This document shows positions 24,648-33,346 of a stretch of DNA of 35,563 nucleotides, piece by piece; the stretch's first letter is position 1, and every line of letters starts with the position of its first letter. Below the pieces are notes generated by a model that did no database searches, had not been told where the DNA came from, and worked only from the letters and a program-made list of their open reading frames with translations. The stretch spans positions 1 to 35,563 of the forward strand of contig JBDHSU010000026.1 of assembly GCA_039808325.1 (NCBI GenBank). The letters run 5' to 3'. Both the position numbers and the translations under genes were made by a program. The DNA comes from JAFKKS01 sp039808325. Its GTDB lineage: Bacteria > Pseudomonadota > Alphaproteobacteria > Rhizobiales > Xanthobacteraceae.

Positions 24648-25161
24648 ATGCAGATCACTTGGTTCGGTTCATTCCACGTTTCGGCTCGATTTTGCCGGCA
24701 AGGTTGTCCTGATCGATCCGTTCTTTACCGGCAACCCCGCATTCGCTTCCGATAAGGCGTCCGCGATCAAGGGCGTGACGCATATCGTACTCACCCATGG
24801 TCACGGCGACCATGTGGGCGACGCGCTCGACATCTCGAAGCGGACCGGCGCGCCGGTCGTCGCCAACTACGATCTTTGCATGTGGCTCGCCATCAAGGGA
24901 TTGGAGAAATTCGATCCGATGAACACCGGCGGCACCACGGACCAGGGCGGCTTCACGGTCTCCTTCGTGCGGGCGGATCGTTCCTCCGGCGACGTCGTGG
25001 ACGGAGTGCCCGTTTATCTCGGAAACCCCAACGGCGTGATCGTCGCGGCCAGGGGCGAGCCGACCGTCTATCATCTGGGGGACACGGATATTTTCTCGAA
25101 CATGGTGCTGATCAGCGAGATCCATGCGCCGAAGGTCGCCCTGGCGCCGATCACCGTCTGA
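24648..25161 (+). pseudogene. Metal-dependent hydrolase (UPF0173, metallo-beta-lactamase fold), frameshifted and truncated
   Basis: From ATG 24648 the frame reads MQITWFG and then derails. Dropping one T at 24668-24669 restores the family pattern HSTFRLDFAGK and the rest is then in frame: LTHGHGDHVGD with its metal-binding histidines, NYDLCMW, MNTGGTTDQGG and HLGDTDIF. The C-terminus is missing: after APKVALAPI the family normally continues for about 60 residues through GDRFTMG and the CHYGT metal ligand, but here TV and a stop follow, as if an internal block had been deleted up to the last codons. Total is about 170 residues against about 230 expected. Either lesion alone should inactivate it. 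No good in-frame alternative start rescues the N-terminal strand. Confidence 0.85.
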
Positions 25162-25249
25162 GCACGGCTTTAAGGTTAATAAGGGATTACCATCGCCATT
25201 CGCGGTCACGCACGGAATAGTGTCTGCTTACCGATCGGTGGCGACGGTT

Positions 25250-25837
25250 ATGCGTGAACGGACTGAAGACGATTCAACCGAGTCGGAGGCGGAAGCATTC
25301 GTTCCGCCGCCGGCCATGGCGTTCGCGCCCGGCTTCGAGCCGGTGATGGACGATGTTCCGCTCGCACCGGCGACCGCAGGCGGTGACGAGGACGAACGTT
25401 CGGCGTTCGGCCTGGTGCCGGAGGATATGGAGCCGGCGGACGATGCGGAAGGCCGCGATGCGCCGCGGTGGGAAGCGCCAGGGAATGATGACGAGCCTCC
25501 GGTAGAGGACGAAGAGCCGCCGGCGCGCCGTTATTCCCCGTCGCCTCAACTCGCCGAAATCTTCGTCATCAATCCCGCGGCCGGCCGGGCGAGCCCGGCG
25601 ACGTCGCTCGACCGGCTCGATCGGTTGGTGAAGGACATCGCCGAGATCACCCAGGCCCGCGAAACATTGCTTGCGGAAGGGGCGCCGCTCCGCGCTCCGG
25701 CAAGCCCGCAGCCGGCCGTCAGTCAGCGGCCGACCCGCACCGCGGACTCGGTGCCCATCATTCTCGGCGGCGTGATCGGCTTCCTGATGATGACGGTTAT
25801 CGCCATCGCGGCCCTGTTTACCAATTTCGCGCGCTGA
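25250..25837 (+). CDS. Acidic, proline-rich protein with a single C-terminal membrane anchor
   Basis: A 195-residue protein of no family I recognise. The first 165 residues are acidic and rich in E, D, P and A (for example DDEPPVEDEEPP near 85), probably disordered, with one better-ordered stretch around SLDRLDRLVKDIAEITQARE (about 119-138) that looks helical or coiled-coil. A hydrophobic helix at about 168-190 ends four or five residues before the C-terminus (TNFAR), so it would be a tail-anchored inner-membrane protein facing the cytoplasm. ATG at 25250 or GTG at 25220 could be the start. It lies between the decayed hydrolase and gatC, 94 bp before gatC. Confidence 0.68.
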   Translation: MRERTEDDSTESEAEAFVPPPAMAFAPGFEPVMDDVPLAPATAGGDEDERSAFGLVPEDMEPADDAEGRDAPRWEAPGNDDEPPVEDEEPPARRYSPSPQLAEIFVINPAAGRASPATSLDRLDRLVKDIAEITQARETLLAEGAPLRAPASPQPAVSQRPTRTADSVPIILGGVIGFLMMTVIAIAALFTNFAR

Positions 25838-25931
25838 GGCGCCGGCTGGGCGCGACCGGCGGCTGCGGTTGCGGTAGCGAACGCGCCTCTGCTATAGCCC
25901 GGCCGTCCCAACGTTCCGGTCCAGGAGCATC

Positions 25932-26219
25932 ATGTCCGTTGACGCGGCGACCGTCCGGCGCATCGCGCATTTGGCGCGTATCGACGTGGCCGATGAAGAA
26001 GCCGACCACCTGCGCGGCGAGTTGAATGCCATCATTGCATTCGTCGAGCAGTTGTCCGCGGTCGATGTCGCCGGCGTCGAGCCGATGCGCTCGGTGACGC
26101 CGATGGCCTTGCCGATGCGCGACGATGTCGTCACCGACGGCGGTATCGCCGACGACGTGCTCAAGAACGCGCCGCAAGAGGACGCCGGCTTCTTCGTCGT
26201 GCCGCGGGTCGTGGAGTAG
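25932..26219 (+). CDS. gatC: Aspartyl/glutamyl-tRNA amidotransferase subunit C
   Basis: A 95-residue GatC, the small subunit that wraps GatA and GatB together in the enzyme that converts Glu-tRNA(Gln) and Asp-tRNA(Asn) to the correctly charged amides. The start SVDAATVRRIAHLARID, the central LNAIIAFVEQLSAVDV and MRDDVVTDGG match the family. ATG at 25932 has a CAGGAGC ribosome binding site. gatA starts 34 bp downstream. Confidence 0.96.
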   Translation: MSVDAATVRRIAHLARIDVADEEADHLRGELNAIIAFVEQLSAVDVAGVEPMRSVTPMALPMRDDVVTDGGIADDVLKNAPQEDAGFFVVPRVVE

Positions 26220-26253
26220 CCATGCGCAGCGCCGTTGCGGACGGGAGCGTCGC

Positions 26254-27729
<1,476 letters not shown>

Positions 27730-27740
27730 GGGAGACGTCG

Positions 27741-28043
27741 ATGGATATCGACACCTTCCGCCGCTCGACGGCGGATGCGGCGCCACCCGCGGGGCTCGCC
27801 GCGCCGCTCGCGGGCTTGTGGTGGGCCGCTAAAGGCGATTGGGAAAAGGCGCATGCGATCGTGCAGGCGCACGACACGCCGCACGCGGCCTGGGTCCATG
27901 CCTATCTGCATCGCGTCGAAGGCGATCTCGACAACGCGCGCTACTGGTATGCGCGCGCGAAGAAGCCTCCGGCCACGGAACGCCTGGAGGATGAGTGGTT
28001 GTCGATCTCCCAAACCCTTTTGCGCGGCGAGGCGTCAGCGTGA
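27741..28043 (+). CDS. Small helical-repeat (TPR-like) protein between gatA and gatB
   Basis: A 100-residue protein. The segment LAGLWWAAKGDWEKAHAIVQ followed by AAWVHAYLHRVEGDLDNARYWY has the spacing of paired helices of a tetratricopeptide-like repeat (W-A-K-G-D-W-x-x-A and Y-L-H-R-x-E-G-D-x-x-N-A). I recall similar proteins at this place in Bradyrhizobium-type genomes; no function is known. ATG at 27741 with GAGGGAGA upstream, 11 bp after gatA, so it belongs to the gat operon. Its last 9 bases overlap the convergent small membrane protein gene. Confidence 0.82.
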   Translation: MDIDTFRRSTADAAPPAGLAAPLAGLWWAAKGDWEKAHAIVQAHDTPHAAWVHAYLHRVEGDLDNARYWYARAKKPPATERLEDEWLSISQTLLRGEASA

Positions 28044-28241
28044 TCCGGTGTTTTCAGACCGCAAAGGCCCGCTTGGCGGGCTCGAGGGCGATGTGACCTG
28101 CGGCAGATCGGCATCGCTCTCGACTTTCTTCGTCCCGCCGAGTTCGCCGCCGGTGGTGAGAAAGACGATAAAGGCGATGAGCACAATTCCGCCCAGCAAA
28201 AGGCTCAATCCGCCGATGGATTCCTTTTTGTCGTCGGCCAT
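28035..28241 (-). CDS. Small single-span membrane protein
   Basis: A 68-residue protein with a charged start (MADDKKES), one hydrophobic helix at about residues 9-31 and a polar serine/proline-rich tail. I do not recognise a family. ATG at 28241 has AGGTGG just upstream; a GTG two codons earlier is also possible. It lies on the opposite strand inside the gat operon, overlapping the preceding gene by 9 bp at their ends and diverging from gatB, so it interrupts simple gatA-gatB co-transcription or is transcribed antisense to it. Confidence 0.65.
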   Translation of the reverse strand: MADDKKESIGGLSLLLGGIVLIAFIVFLTTGGELGGTKKVESDADLPQVTSPSSPPSGPLRSENTGSR

Positions 28242-28369
28242 TGCCACCTCAGTTCATTCCAATTTTCACTCAACGCATGGCTTTGGGAGCGGTTCCTGAT
28301 GCGGCGCGCGTTCATTTTGCGCGCGCGACGGCATGTCACCGTCGGCCATGCGACCGAAGCAGGTCATCG

Positions 28370-29833
28370 ATGAGCACGGCGCACACCAAGCGGATCAAGG
28401 GCGCAACGGGCGACTGGGAGGTCGTCGTCGGCATGGAGATCCATGCCCAGGTCACCTCGAAGGCGAAGCTTTTCTCCGGCGCGTCGACGGCCTTCGGTGG
28501 GGCGCCGAATACGCAGGTCTCGCTGATCGACGTCGCGATGCCGGGGATGCTGCCGGTGATCAACGCCGAATGCGTGCGCCAGGCCGTGCGCACCGGGCTT
28601 GGCCTCAAGGCGAAGATCAATCGCGTCTCGGTGTTCGACCGGAAGAACTACTTCTATCCCGACTTGCCGCAGGGCTATCAGATCAGCCAGTACAAATCGC
28701 CGATCGTGGGGGAGGGCGAGGTCGACGTCACCGTGCCCGGCGGCGAGACGGTGCGGATCGGCATCGAGCGTCTGCATCTCGAGCAGGACCCCGGTAAGAT
28801 GGTGCACGATCAGCGCCCCGGCGCGTCGCTGATCGATTACAATCGCTCCGGCATCGCGCTCATGGAGATCGTCTCCAAGCCGGACATGCGTAGCGCCGAG
28901 GAGGCGATGGCCTACGTCGCGAAGCTGCGCGCGATCATGCGCTACCTCGGCACCTGTGACGGCGACATGGAGAAGGGAAGCCTGCGCGCCGACGTGAACG
29001 TCTCGGTCCGCCGGCCCGGCGAGCCGCTCGGTACGCGCTGCGAGATCAAGAACGTGAACTCGATCCGCTTCGTCGGCCAGGCGATCGACTACGAGGCGCG
29101 CCGCCAGATCGAAATCCTCGAGGATGGCGGCACGATCGGCCAGGAGACGCGTCTGTTCGATCCCGGCCGCGGCGAGACACGCTCGCTGCGCGACAAGGAA
29201 GAGGCGCACGACTACCGCTATTTCCCCGACCCCGATTTGCTTCCGCTCGAACTCGCGGAAGCGGATATCGCGGCGCTCGAGCGCGACCTCCCGGAACTGC
29301 CGGACGCGAAGACCGCGCGGTTCGTCGGCGCTTACGGTCTTTCCGCCTACGATGCCGGCGTCCTCGTCGGCGAGCGCGAGACTGCCGATTTCTTTGAGGC
29401 GGTGGCGCAGGGCCGCGACGCTAAGATCGCGGCCAACTGGGTGATCAACGAACTCTTCGGCCGCCTCAACAAGGAAGGTCTGGACATCGCCGCGTCCCCG
29501 GTCTCGGCGGCGCAACTCGGCGGGTTGGTGGATCTGATCGGCGACAAGACGATCTCGGGCAAGATCGCAAAGGATGTTTTCGAGATCGTTTGGGCGGAAG
29601 GCGGCGACCCGCGCGCGATCGTCGAGGCGCGCGGGCTCAAGCAGGTTACCGATACCGGCGCGCTCGAGAAGATCGTCGACGAGATCGTTTCCAAGAACGC
29701 CGCGAAGGTCGCCGACGCAAAGGCAAATCCGAAAGCGATCGGCTGGTTCGTCGGTCAGGTGATGAAGGCGTCCGGCGGAAAGGCCAATCCGCAGGCCGTC
29801 AACGACCTGCTGAAGGCGAAGCTCGGGCTCTGA
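28370..29833 (+). CDS. gatB: Aspartyl/glutamyl-tRNA amidotransferase subunit B
   Basis: A 487-residue GatB, the subunit that binds the mischarged tRNA, phosphorylates the Glu/Asp side chain and transfers ammonia. Diagnostic stretches are WEVVVGMEIHAQV near residue 15, KNYFYPDLPQGYQISQ near 90, NRSGIALMEIVS near 155, and the C-terminal tRNA-binding tail domain with NPKAIGWFVGQVMK. ATG at 28370 fits the family start; an in-frame extension to 28241 has no homology. A palindromic repeat follows the stop by about 10 bp and may act as its terminator. Confidence 0.96.
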   Translation: MSTAHTKRIKGATGDWEVVVGMEIHAQVTSKAKLFSGASTAFGGAPNTQVSLIDVAMPGMLPVINAECVRQAVRTGLGLKAKINRVSVFDRKNYFYPDLPQGYQISQYKSPIVGEGEVDVTVPGGETVRIGIERLHLEQDPGKMVHDQRPGASLIDYNRSGIALMEIVSKPDMRSAEEAMAYVAKLRAIMRYLGTCDGDMEKGSLRADVNVSVRRPGEPLGTRCEIKNVNSIRFVGQAIDYEARRQIEILEDGGTIGQETRLFDPGRGETRSLRDKEEAHDYRYFPDPDLLPLELAEADIAALERDLPELPDAKTARFVGAYGLSAYDAGVLVGERETADFFEAVAQGRDAKIAANWVINELFGRLNKEGLDIAASPVSAAQLGGLVDLIGDKTISGKIAKDVFEIVWAEGGDPRAIVEARGLKQVTDTGALEKIVDEIVSKNAAKVADAKANPKAIGWFVGQVMKASGGKANPQAVNDLLKAKLGL

Positions 29834-29843
29834 GCCGCAGCGT

Positions 29844-29920
29844 CGTCATGCGCGGGCTTGACCCGCGCATCCCTCGTCCGCGCGAAACGGATGGATGGCC
29901 ACGTCAAGCCCGGCCATGGC
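29844..29920. repeat. Palindromic alphaproteobacterial intergenic repeat after gatB
   Basis: A perfect 9-bp stem (29848-29856 with 29862-29870, loop CTTGA) is followed by GGATGGATGGCC and a second copy-like block GTCAAGCCCGGCC that partly inverts the first. I recall this GGGCTTGACCC...GTCAAGCCCGGCCAT layout as a short dispersed repeat between genes in many Hyphomicrobiales. It fills most of the gap between convergent gatB and the PfpI gene, where it could serve as a bidirectional terminator. Confidence 0.75.
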
Positions 29921-29936
29921 GGATGTCCGTCGAACG

Positions 29937-30617
29937 TTATTTCGTCAGCGCCGCCGCCGCGGCTTCGACCTGCGCGCGCCGCGCCTGCTGACGCGCCGCC
30001 GTCTTGCCCTTCACGGCTTCGAGAAGCGCCGGCGAGGCGGAGCGAGGATGCCCGCTGTCGAAGGGCGGATGCGGGTCGTACTCGATCCCGAGCTGGATGG
30101 CGCGCGCGGCGTCCTCTCCGGCGATCTCGGCGACGACACGAAGACCGAAGTCGATCCCGGCGGTGACGCCGCCGCCGGTGATGATGTTGCCGTCGACCAC
30201 GACCCGTTCCTCGACCGGGATCGCGCCGAAAGCCGGCAGGAACTCCATCGACATCCAATGCGTGGCGGCGCGGCGCCCTTTCAGCAGCCCGGCCGCGCCG
30301 AGAACGAGCGCTCCGGTGCAGACGGACGTGACGTAGCGCGCCTTCTCGGCCTGCTTGCGCAGGAACGCGAGGGTCTCGGCATCGGTGAGAAGCGCGTTCA
30401 TCCCGCCGCCGCCGGGAACGCAGACGATGTCGAGCTGCGGGCAGTCGGCGAAGCGCGTCGTCGGCTGCAGCATGAGCCCGCTGCTCGCGCGCAACGGCGT
30501 CGTATCTTTCCAGACGAGGTGCAGTTCGGCGTCCGGCGCCTGCGCGAGGACCTCGTAAGGGCCGGTCAGGTCGAGCTGCATGATGTTCGGGAATACGATG
30601 AAGCCGATCCGGGTCAC
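29937..30617 (-). CDS. DJ-1/PfpI family protein, isonitrile hydratase-like
   Basis: A 226-residue class I glutamine amidotransferase-like protein of the DJ-1/PfpI superfamily. The nucleophile elbow is VCTGALVLG (C100, T101), and D16 in QLDLTGP matches the acidic residue of Pseudomonas isonitrile hydratase InhA (D17, C101, T102 there), which hydrates isonitriles to N-substituted formamides. The same fold also serves as the N-terminal part of AraC-like regulators, but no helix-turn-helix domain follows here. GTG at 30617 has a strong GAGGAGAG ribosome binding site. Convergent with gatB. Confidence 0.88.
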   Translation of the reverse strand: MTRIGFIVFPNIMQLDLTGPYEVLAQAPDAELHLVWKDTTPLRASSGLMLQPTTRFADCPQLDIVCVPGGGGMNALLTDAETLAFLRKQAEKARYVTSVCTGALVLGAAGLLKGRRAATHWMSMEFLPAFGAIPVEERVVVDGNIITGGGVTAGIDFGLRVVAEIAGEDAARAIQLGIEYDPHPPFDSGHPRSASPALLEAVKGKTAARQQARRAQVEAAAAALTK

Positions 30618-31102
30618 GATGTCTCTCCTCGGTGTGCGTGCGCCCGCACTTTACACTTTCGGCATCGTTGCGCGACGCCGGCGCGAGGCGTCGGCGCAAG
30701 CTCGAACCGCGAATCGGCACGACGTAAATTTCAGTAGTGCGTGCGAGTGCGAGGCTCCCGAAGGCGTCGCGGCGTCCCGACTCGAAAAAAAATTTTGATT
30801 TTCCACATCCGCGTTTGACCGTCCTTCGCCGCATCGAAACGGCGCCGGTTCACGCGCGACGGCCGATGGAGAACATCGGCGGCGACATTTTTTAGAATCA
30901 AAGATATGCCGATGAAATAAGATGTTTTTCGATGTCGTCGCGTGTGCGCGTTTCACGCGAAGCGTGCGATGCGGTCGGCGTTTCGTCGCTTGTTGTCGTC
31001 CTCGCGTCTCATCAACGCCCGCGTCATGGGCGTTTCTGATGTCAACCCTTTTTTCATCAGAGTCGCTTTTTTTCCATTTCATTGTAGGAGTCGAAACAGT
31101 GC
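30618..31102. other. Long intergenic region upstream of the H1-like gene
   Basis: About 490 bp without a convincing gene before the short leader frame at 31103. It is more AT-rich than its surroundings at 30785-30920 and 31030-31085 (several A- and T-runs). A perfect 7-bp hairpin (31014-31020 with 31028-31034) is followed 15 bp later by a T-run. It must hold the promoter of the divergent PfpI gene and that of the H1-like gene; I cannot point to either with confidence. Confidence 0.5.
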
Positions 31103-31150
31103 ATGGCGATTCGCGTCTTGCACTTATCGATACGCCACTCACTCACCTAG
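31103..31150 (+). CDS. Possible 15-codon leader reading frame before the H1-like gene
   Basis: ATG at 31103 opens a 15-codon frame (MAIRVLHLSIRHSLT) whose TAG stop at 31148-31150 overlaps the AGGAGG ribosome binding site of the next gene. An AGGAG lies 12 nt before the ATG, which is somewhat far. If translated, a ribosome ending here would cover the downstream start region and could couple or limit its translation. It could equally be chance. Confidence 0.3.
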   Translation: MAIRVLHLSIRHSLT

Positions 31151-31159
31151 GAGGGCAGC

Positions 31160-31279
31160 ATGGCGAAGAAGGCGACTAAGGCAAAGACGAAGACTGCGGC
31201 GAAGAAAACCACCGCGAAGAAGACGGCTGCGAAGAAGCCCGCAGCGAAGAAGACCGCCGCCAAGGCAAAGCGGAAATAA
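31160..31279 (+). CDS. Histone H1-like lysine/alanine-rich small DNA-binding protein
   Basis: A 39-residue protein made almost only of lysine, alanine and threonine, with repeated (T/P)AAKK units (about four in a row between residues 12 and 36) and a final AKRK. It resembles the C-terminal tail of histone H1 and the short H1-like proteins of bacteria, which bind DNA through charge. An AGGAGG ribosome binding site 5 nt before ATG 31160 is among the best in the window, so strong translation is likely. The topA tail in this same window has a similar K/A/P composition. Role in nucleoid compaction is inferred. Confidence 0.85.
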   Translation: MAKKATKAKTKTAAKKTTAKKTAAKKPAAKKTAAKAKRK

Positions 31280-32122
31280 GCATCGGCCGGCGCAGCATCG
31301 CGCTGCACCGCTGGTGTGCGTCACAAGAGCCGTTGGTTCGAGGCCGTGGCGAATTGCCATCGCCGACAACATGGCGGCTCAGGTCGACGACAGAGGGCGT
31401 CGGCGAAATCGAGGTTCACGCTTCTCGGGTTCGACTTCGGGGTTTTCGCCAATGATGGCCCCGCGCTTGTTTCAGGCGATGCGCACGGTAACAAACGTGC
31501 AGCCGGGTTCTGACGAAGGACGACGGCGCGCAGGTCGGACGAGGTTACGATGAAGCGATAGCGGGCAGGTTTCCTGTTCACGGCCCTTGGCACGGTTCAC
31601 ATGCTGCCCAAAGGCGATCTCCTCGATGATCTCGCCGACGCCCTCGGCAAAGAACGGTTGCGCTGACCGTTCGCGTTTCCGCCCCTGATGGCGCCGAGCG
31701 CAGCGGGTGCCTCGCTCTCCAGAGCCCGCTTTCCGAAGCTCACGCTTCAAAAAACTCCACCCGAAATCTCCCTCTTCAAAACCTTCGCCTGAACGGTGCC
31801 GCCTCGGCGTGCGGTCGGCGTTTCCATCCGCGCGGCATGCATGGCGCGTCACGGTGCTCGCGGCAAATGGTTAGCCGATCGCCAACCGCGTCAGCGGTAT
31901 TTTCCGCGTTTCCGCCGCCGAGGCCCGGTTTTTCAGCGACTTCTGCGGTTAACGTGCCCTTGCGAAAAAACGACCTGGTTGTTCCGTTCATTGATGATTC
32001 AGCCAATCGTTTAAGATGCGATTCAAATCTCCTGGCCATGATCGGACGCATCGGAACGCTGGTTCCGGCGCGAATGCAAAAGCGGGCGCGGCCCGCGTAG
32101 AGACAGGACAGGGGAGGCCGAT
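31280..32122. other. Gene-poor stretch between the H1-like and Sel1-like genes
   Basis: About 840 bp with no gene I can support. Several frames of 60-125 codons are open on both strands, but none has a good ribosome binding site, recognisable motif or typical codon use. One plus-strand frame at 31550-31666 reads MKR, a TAG stop, then 34 codons ending DLADALGKERLR, which could be a relic. No terminator-quality hairpin was found directly after the H1-like gene. Confidence 0.55.
31991..32017 (+). promoter_or_regulatory. Weak promoter candidate for the Sel1-like gene
   Basis: TTGATG (31991-31996) and TAAGAT (32012-32017) lie in an AT-rich patch about 105 bp upstream of the next start. Each element is a fair match, but the 15-bp spacer is shorter than optimal. 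Confidence 0.22.
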
Positions 32123-32392
32123 ATGGCCCGTTACGAAATGCCGAACTTCGAGAGCGCCGCGCTTGCCGAGACGGTGCCCAACGGCGAAGTGTTCTTCGAA
32201 TTGGGAATGATGTACTCGACCGGCCGCTCGGTGCCGACCGATCTCGTCTCGGCGCACAAGTGGTTCAACATCGCCGGCATGCGCGGCAATGCCGACGCGA
32301 TCCGCTTGCGGCGCGAGATCGCTGAAGAGATGTCGGACGAGGAGATCGCAACGGCTCTGCGCGCCGCGCGCGACTGGCTGACGCGGCACTGA
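32123..32392 (+). CDS. Small Sel1-repeat-like protein
   Basis: An 89-residue protein with one clear Sel1-type helical repeat: FELGMMYSTGRSVPTDLVSAHKWFNIAG fits the L-G-x-x-Y-x-x-G-x-x-V-x-x-D-x-x-x-A-x-x-W-x-x-x-A pattern (residues about 25-52), followed by a charged helix (RLRREIAEEMSDEEIATA). Sel1 repeats mediate protein contacts, often in signalling; a one-repeat protein probably works with partners. I recall similar short proteins in Hyphomicrobiales. ATG at 32123 with GGGGAGG about 6 nt upstream. Confidence 0.85.
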   Translation: MARYEMPNFESAALAETVPNGEVFFELGMMYSTGRSVPTDLVSAHKWFNIAGMRGNADAIRLRREIAEEMSDEEIATALRAARDWLTRH

Positions 32393-32492
32393 GGGACCCA
32401 TGCGCCGGCGCTGACGCTCGCCCTCGGCTGTACCTTGTCGACAAGGCCGCGATAGACGGCCCCGCGCGTGCACCCGTCGGATGTGAGGACGT

Positions 32493-32822
32493 GTGAGTTA
32501 CCTTTATCTCGTCATCGCTATCGTTGCGGAAGTCGCTGGGACATCGGCGTTGAAGGCGTCCGACGGATTCAGCAAACCCATTCCCTCGCTGATCGTTGTC
32601 GCCGGCTTTGCGACGGCCTTCTTCTTTTTGTCGCTGACGTTGCGCGCGATGCCGCTCGGCGTCGCATATGCGATTTGGTCTGGCATGGGCACGGCGCTGA
32701 TCGTGCTGATCGGCGCGATTGCGTTTCGCCAGCCCCCGGACTTCGGCGCGATCGTCGGGATCGGCCTGATCGTTGCCGGTGTGGCCGTCATCAACTTGAC
32801 GTCGCGGATGGCCGTGCACTGA
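32493..32822 (+). CDS. Small multidrug resistance (SMR) family transporter
   Basis: A 109-residue, four-helix inner-membrane protein of the EmrE/QacC/SugE family, which works as an antiparallel dimer exchanging protons for cationic drugs. The essential membrane glutamate is E13 in AIVAEVAGTSALK; GVAYAIWSGMG in helix 3 is the family hallmark. The sequence looks closer to EmrE-type exporters than to guanidinium exporters, but this is by eye. GTG at 32493 with GAGGAC upstream. Stands alone, 100 bp after the Sel1-like gene. Confidence 0.93.
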   Translation: MSYLYLVIAIVAEVAGTSALKASDGFSKPIPSLIVVAGFATAFFFLSLTLRAMPLGVAYAIWSGMGTALIVLIGAIAFRQPPDFGAIVGIGLIVAGVAVINLTSRMAVH

Positions 32823-32886
32823 CCGAGCCTCCGCAAGCGCCGACCACCCTTCGCCGATTCTTTCCCGGCTGATTTGATCGGTCGTG

Positions 32887-32913
32887 TTGACCGGAATCCC
32901 GCCCGCCTATACG
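32887..32913 (+). promoter_or_regulatory. Candidate promoter of tRNA-Ser
   Basis: TTGACC (32887-32892, five of six matches to the -35 consensus) and TATACG (32908-32913) lie 13 bp before the mature tRNA 5' end. The spacer of 15 bp is short, but position and -35 quality are as expected for a tRNA promoter. Confidence 0.42.
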
Positions 32914-32925
32914 TCATCCCCGGAC

Positions 32926-33018
32926 GGAGACGTGGCCGAGTGGCTGAAGGCGGCGGTTTGCTAAACCGTTATACGCTCCAAAGGCGTATCGAGGGTTCGA
33001 ATCCCTCCGTCTCCGCCA
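32926..33018 (+). tRNA. tRNA-Ser (anticodon GCU)
   Basis: A 93-nt class II tRNA including an encoded CCA end. The acceptor stem GGAGACG pairs with CGTCTCC, followed by G and CCA. The D-arm has TGGCCGAGTGGCTGAAGGC. The anticodon stem GCGGT/ACCGT encloses loop TTGCTAA with anticodon GCT, reading AGC/AGU serine codons. The long variable arm ATACGC...GCGTAT is typical of serine tRNA, and the T-arm is GAGGGTTCGAATCCCTC. Confidence 0.97.
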
Positions 33019-33346
33019 GCCCCATCAACATCGATAAGGATCGGAGCACCACCGGCGCGCTTGTCGGTGTGTTGGCGATCGAGATGCACGCCGCGACTCA
33101 AGTCGGTTACCGGCCTGGCGCGATTCGCGCGGCACATCCCCCGCCGCTGTTCGCCGCATTTAAGACGCGGCTGCGGCTGCGGCGGCAAGAGCCTTGGTCC
33201 CGGTAGGTATCGAGAAACGGATGCGCGGACGTGAGTCGCGCCCGATTCTTTCTGGAACATTCCACCTCAGAAGCATCGAGGGAGAGGTTGCGGGATGTGC
33301 GATGATACCGGGACGGATCCCTTATTTTAGCTCGCCGCGGCGCCGC

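Noticed and set aside
30922..31179. An 85-codon plus-strand frame running through the H1-like start region
   Set aside because: Cysteine/serine-rich shadow composition, no ribosome binding site, and it overlaps the better-supported H1-like gene in another frame.
31472..31852. A 126-codon minus-strand frame in the gap after the H1-like gene, considered as a transposase fragment
   Set aside because: No transposase motif, no ribosome binding site and no terminal inverted repeats; composition is that of a random GC-rich frame.
31776..32051. A 91-codon minus-strand frame upstream of the Sel1-like gene
   Set aside because: No good start signal, no recognisable domain, and overlapping open frames on the other strand are equally plausible.
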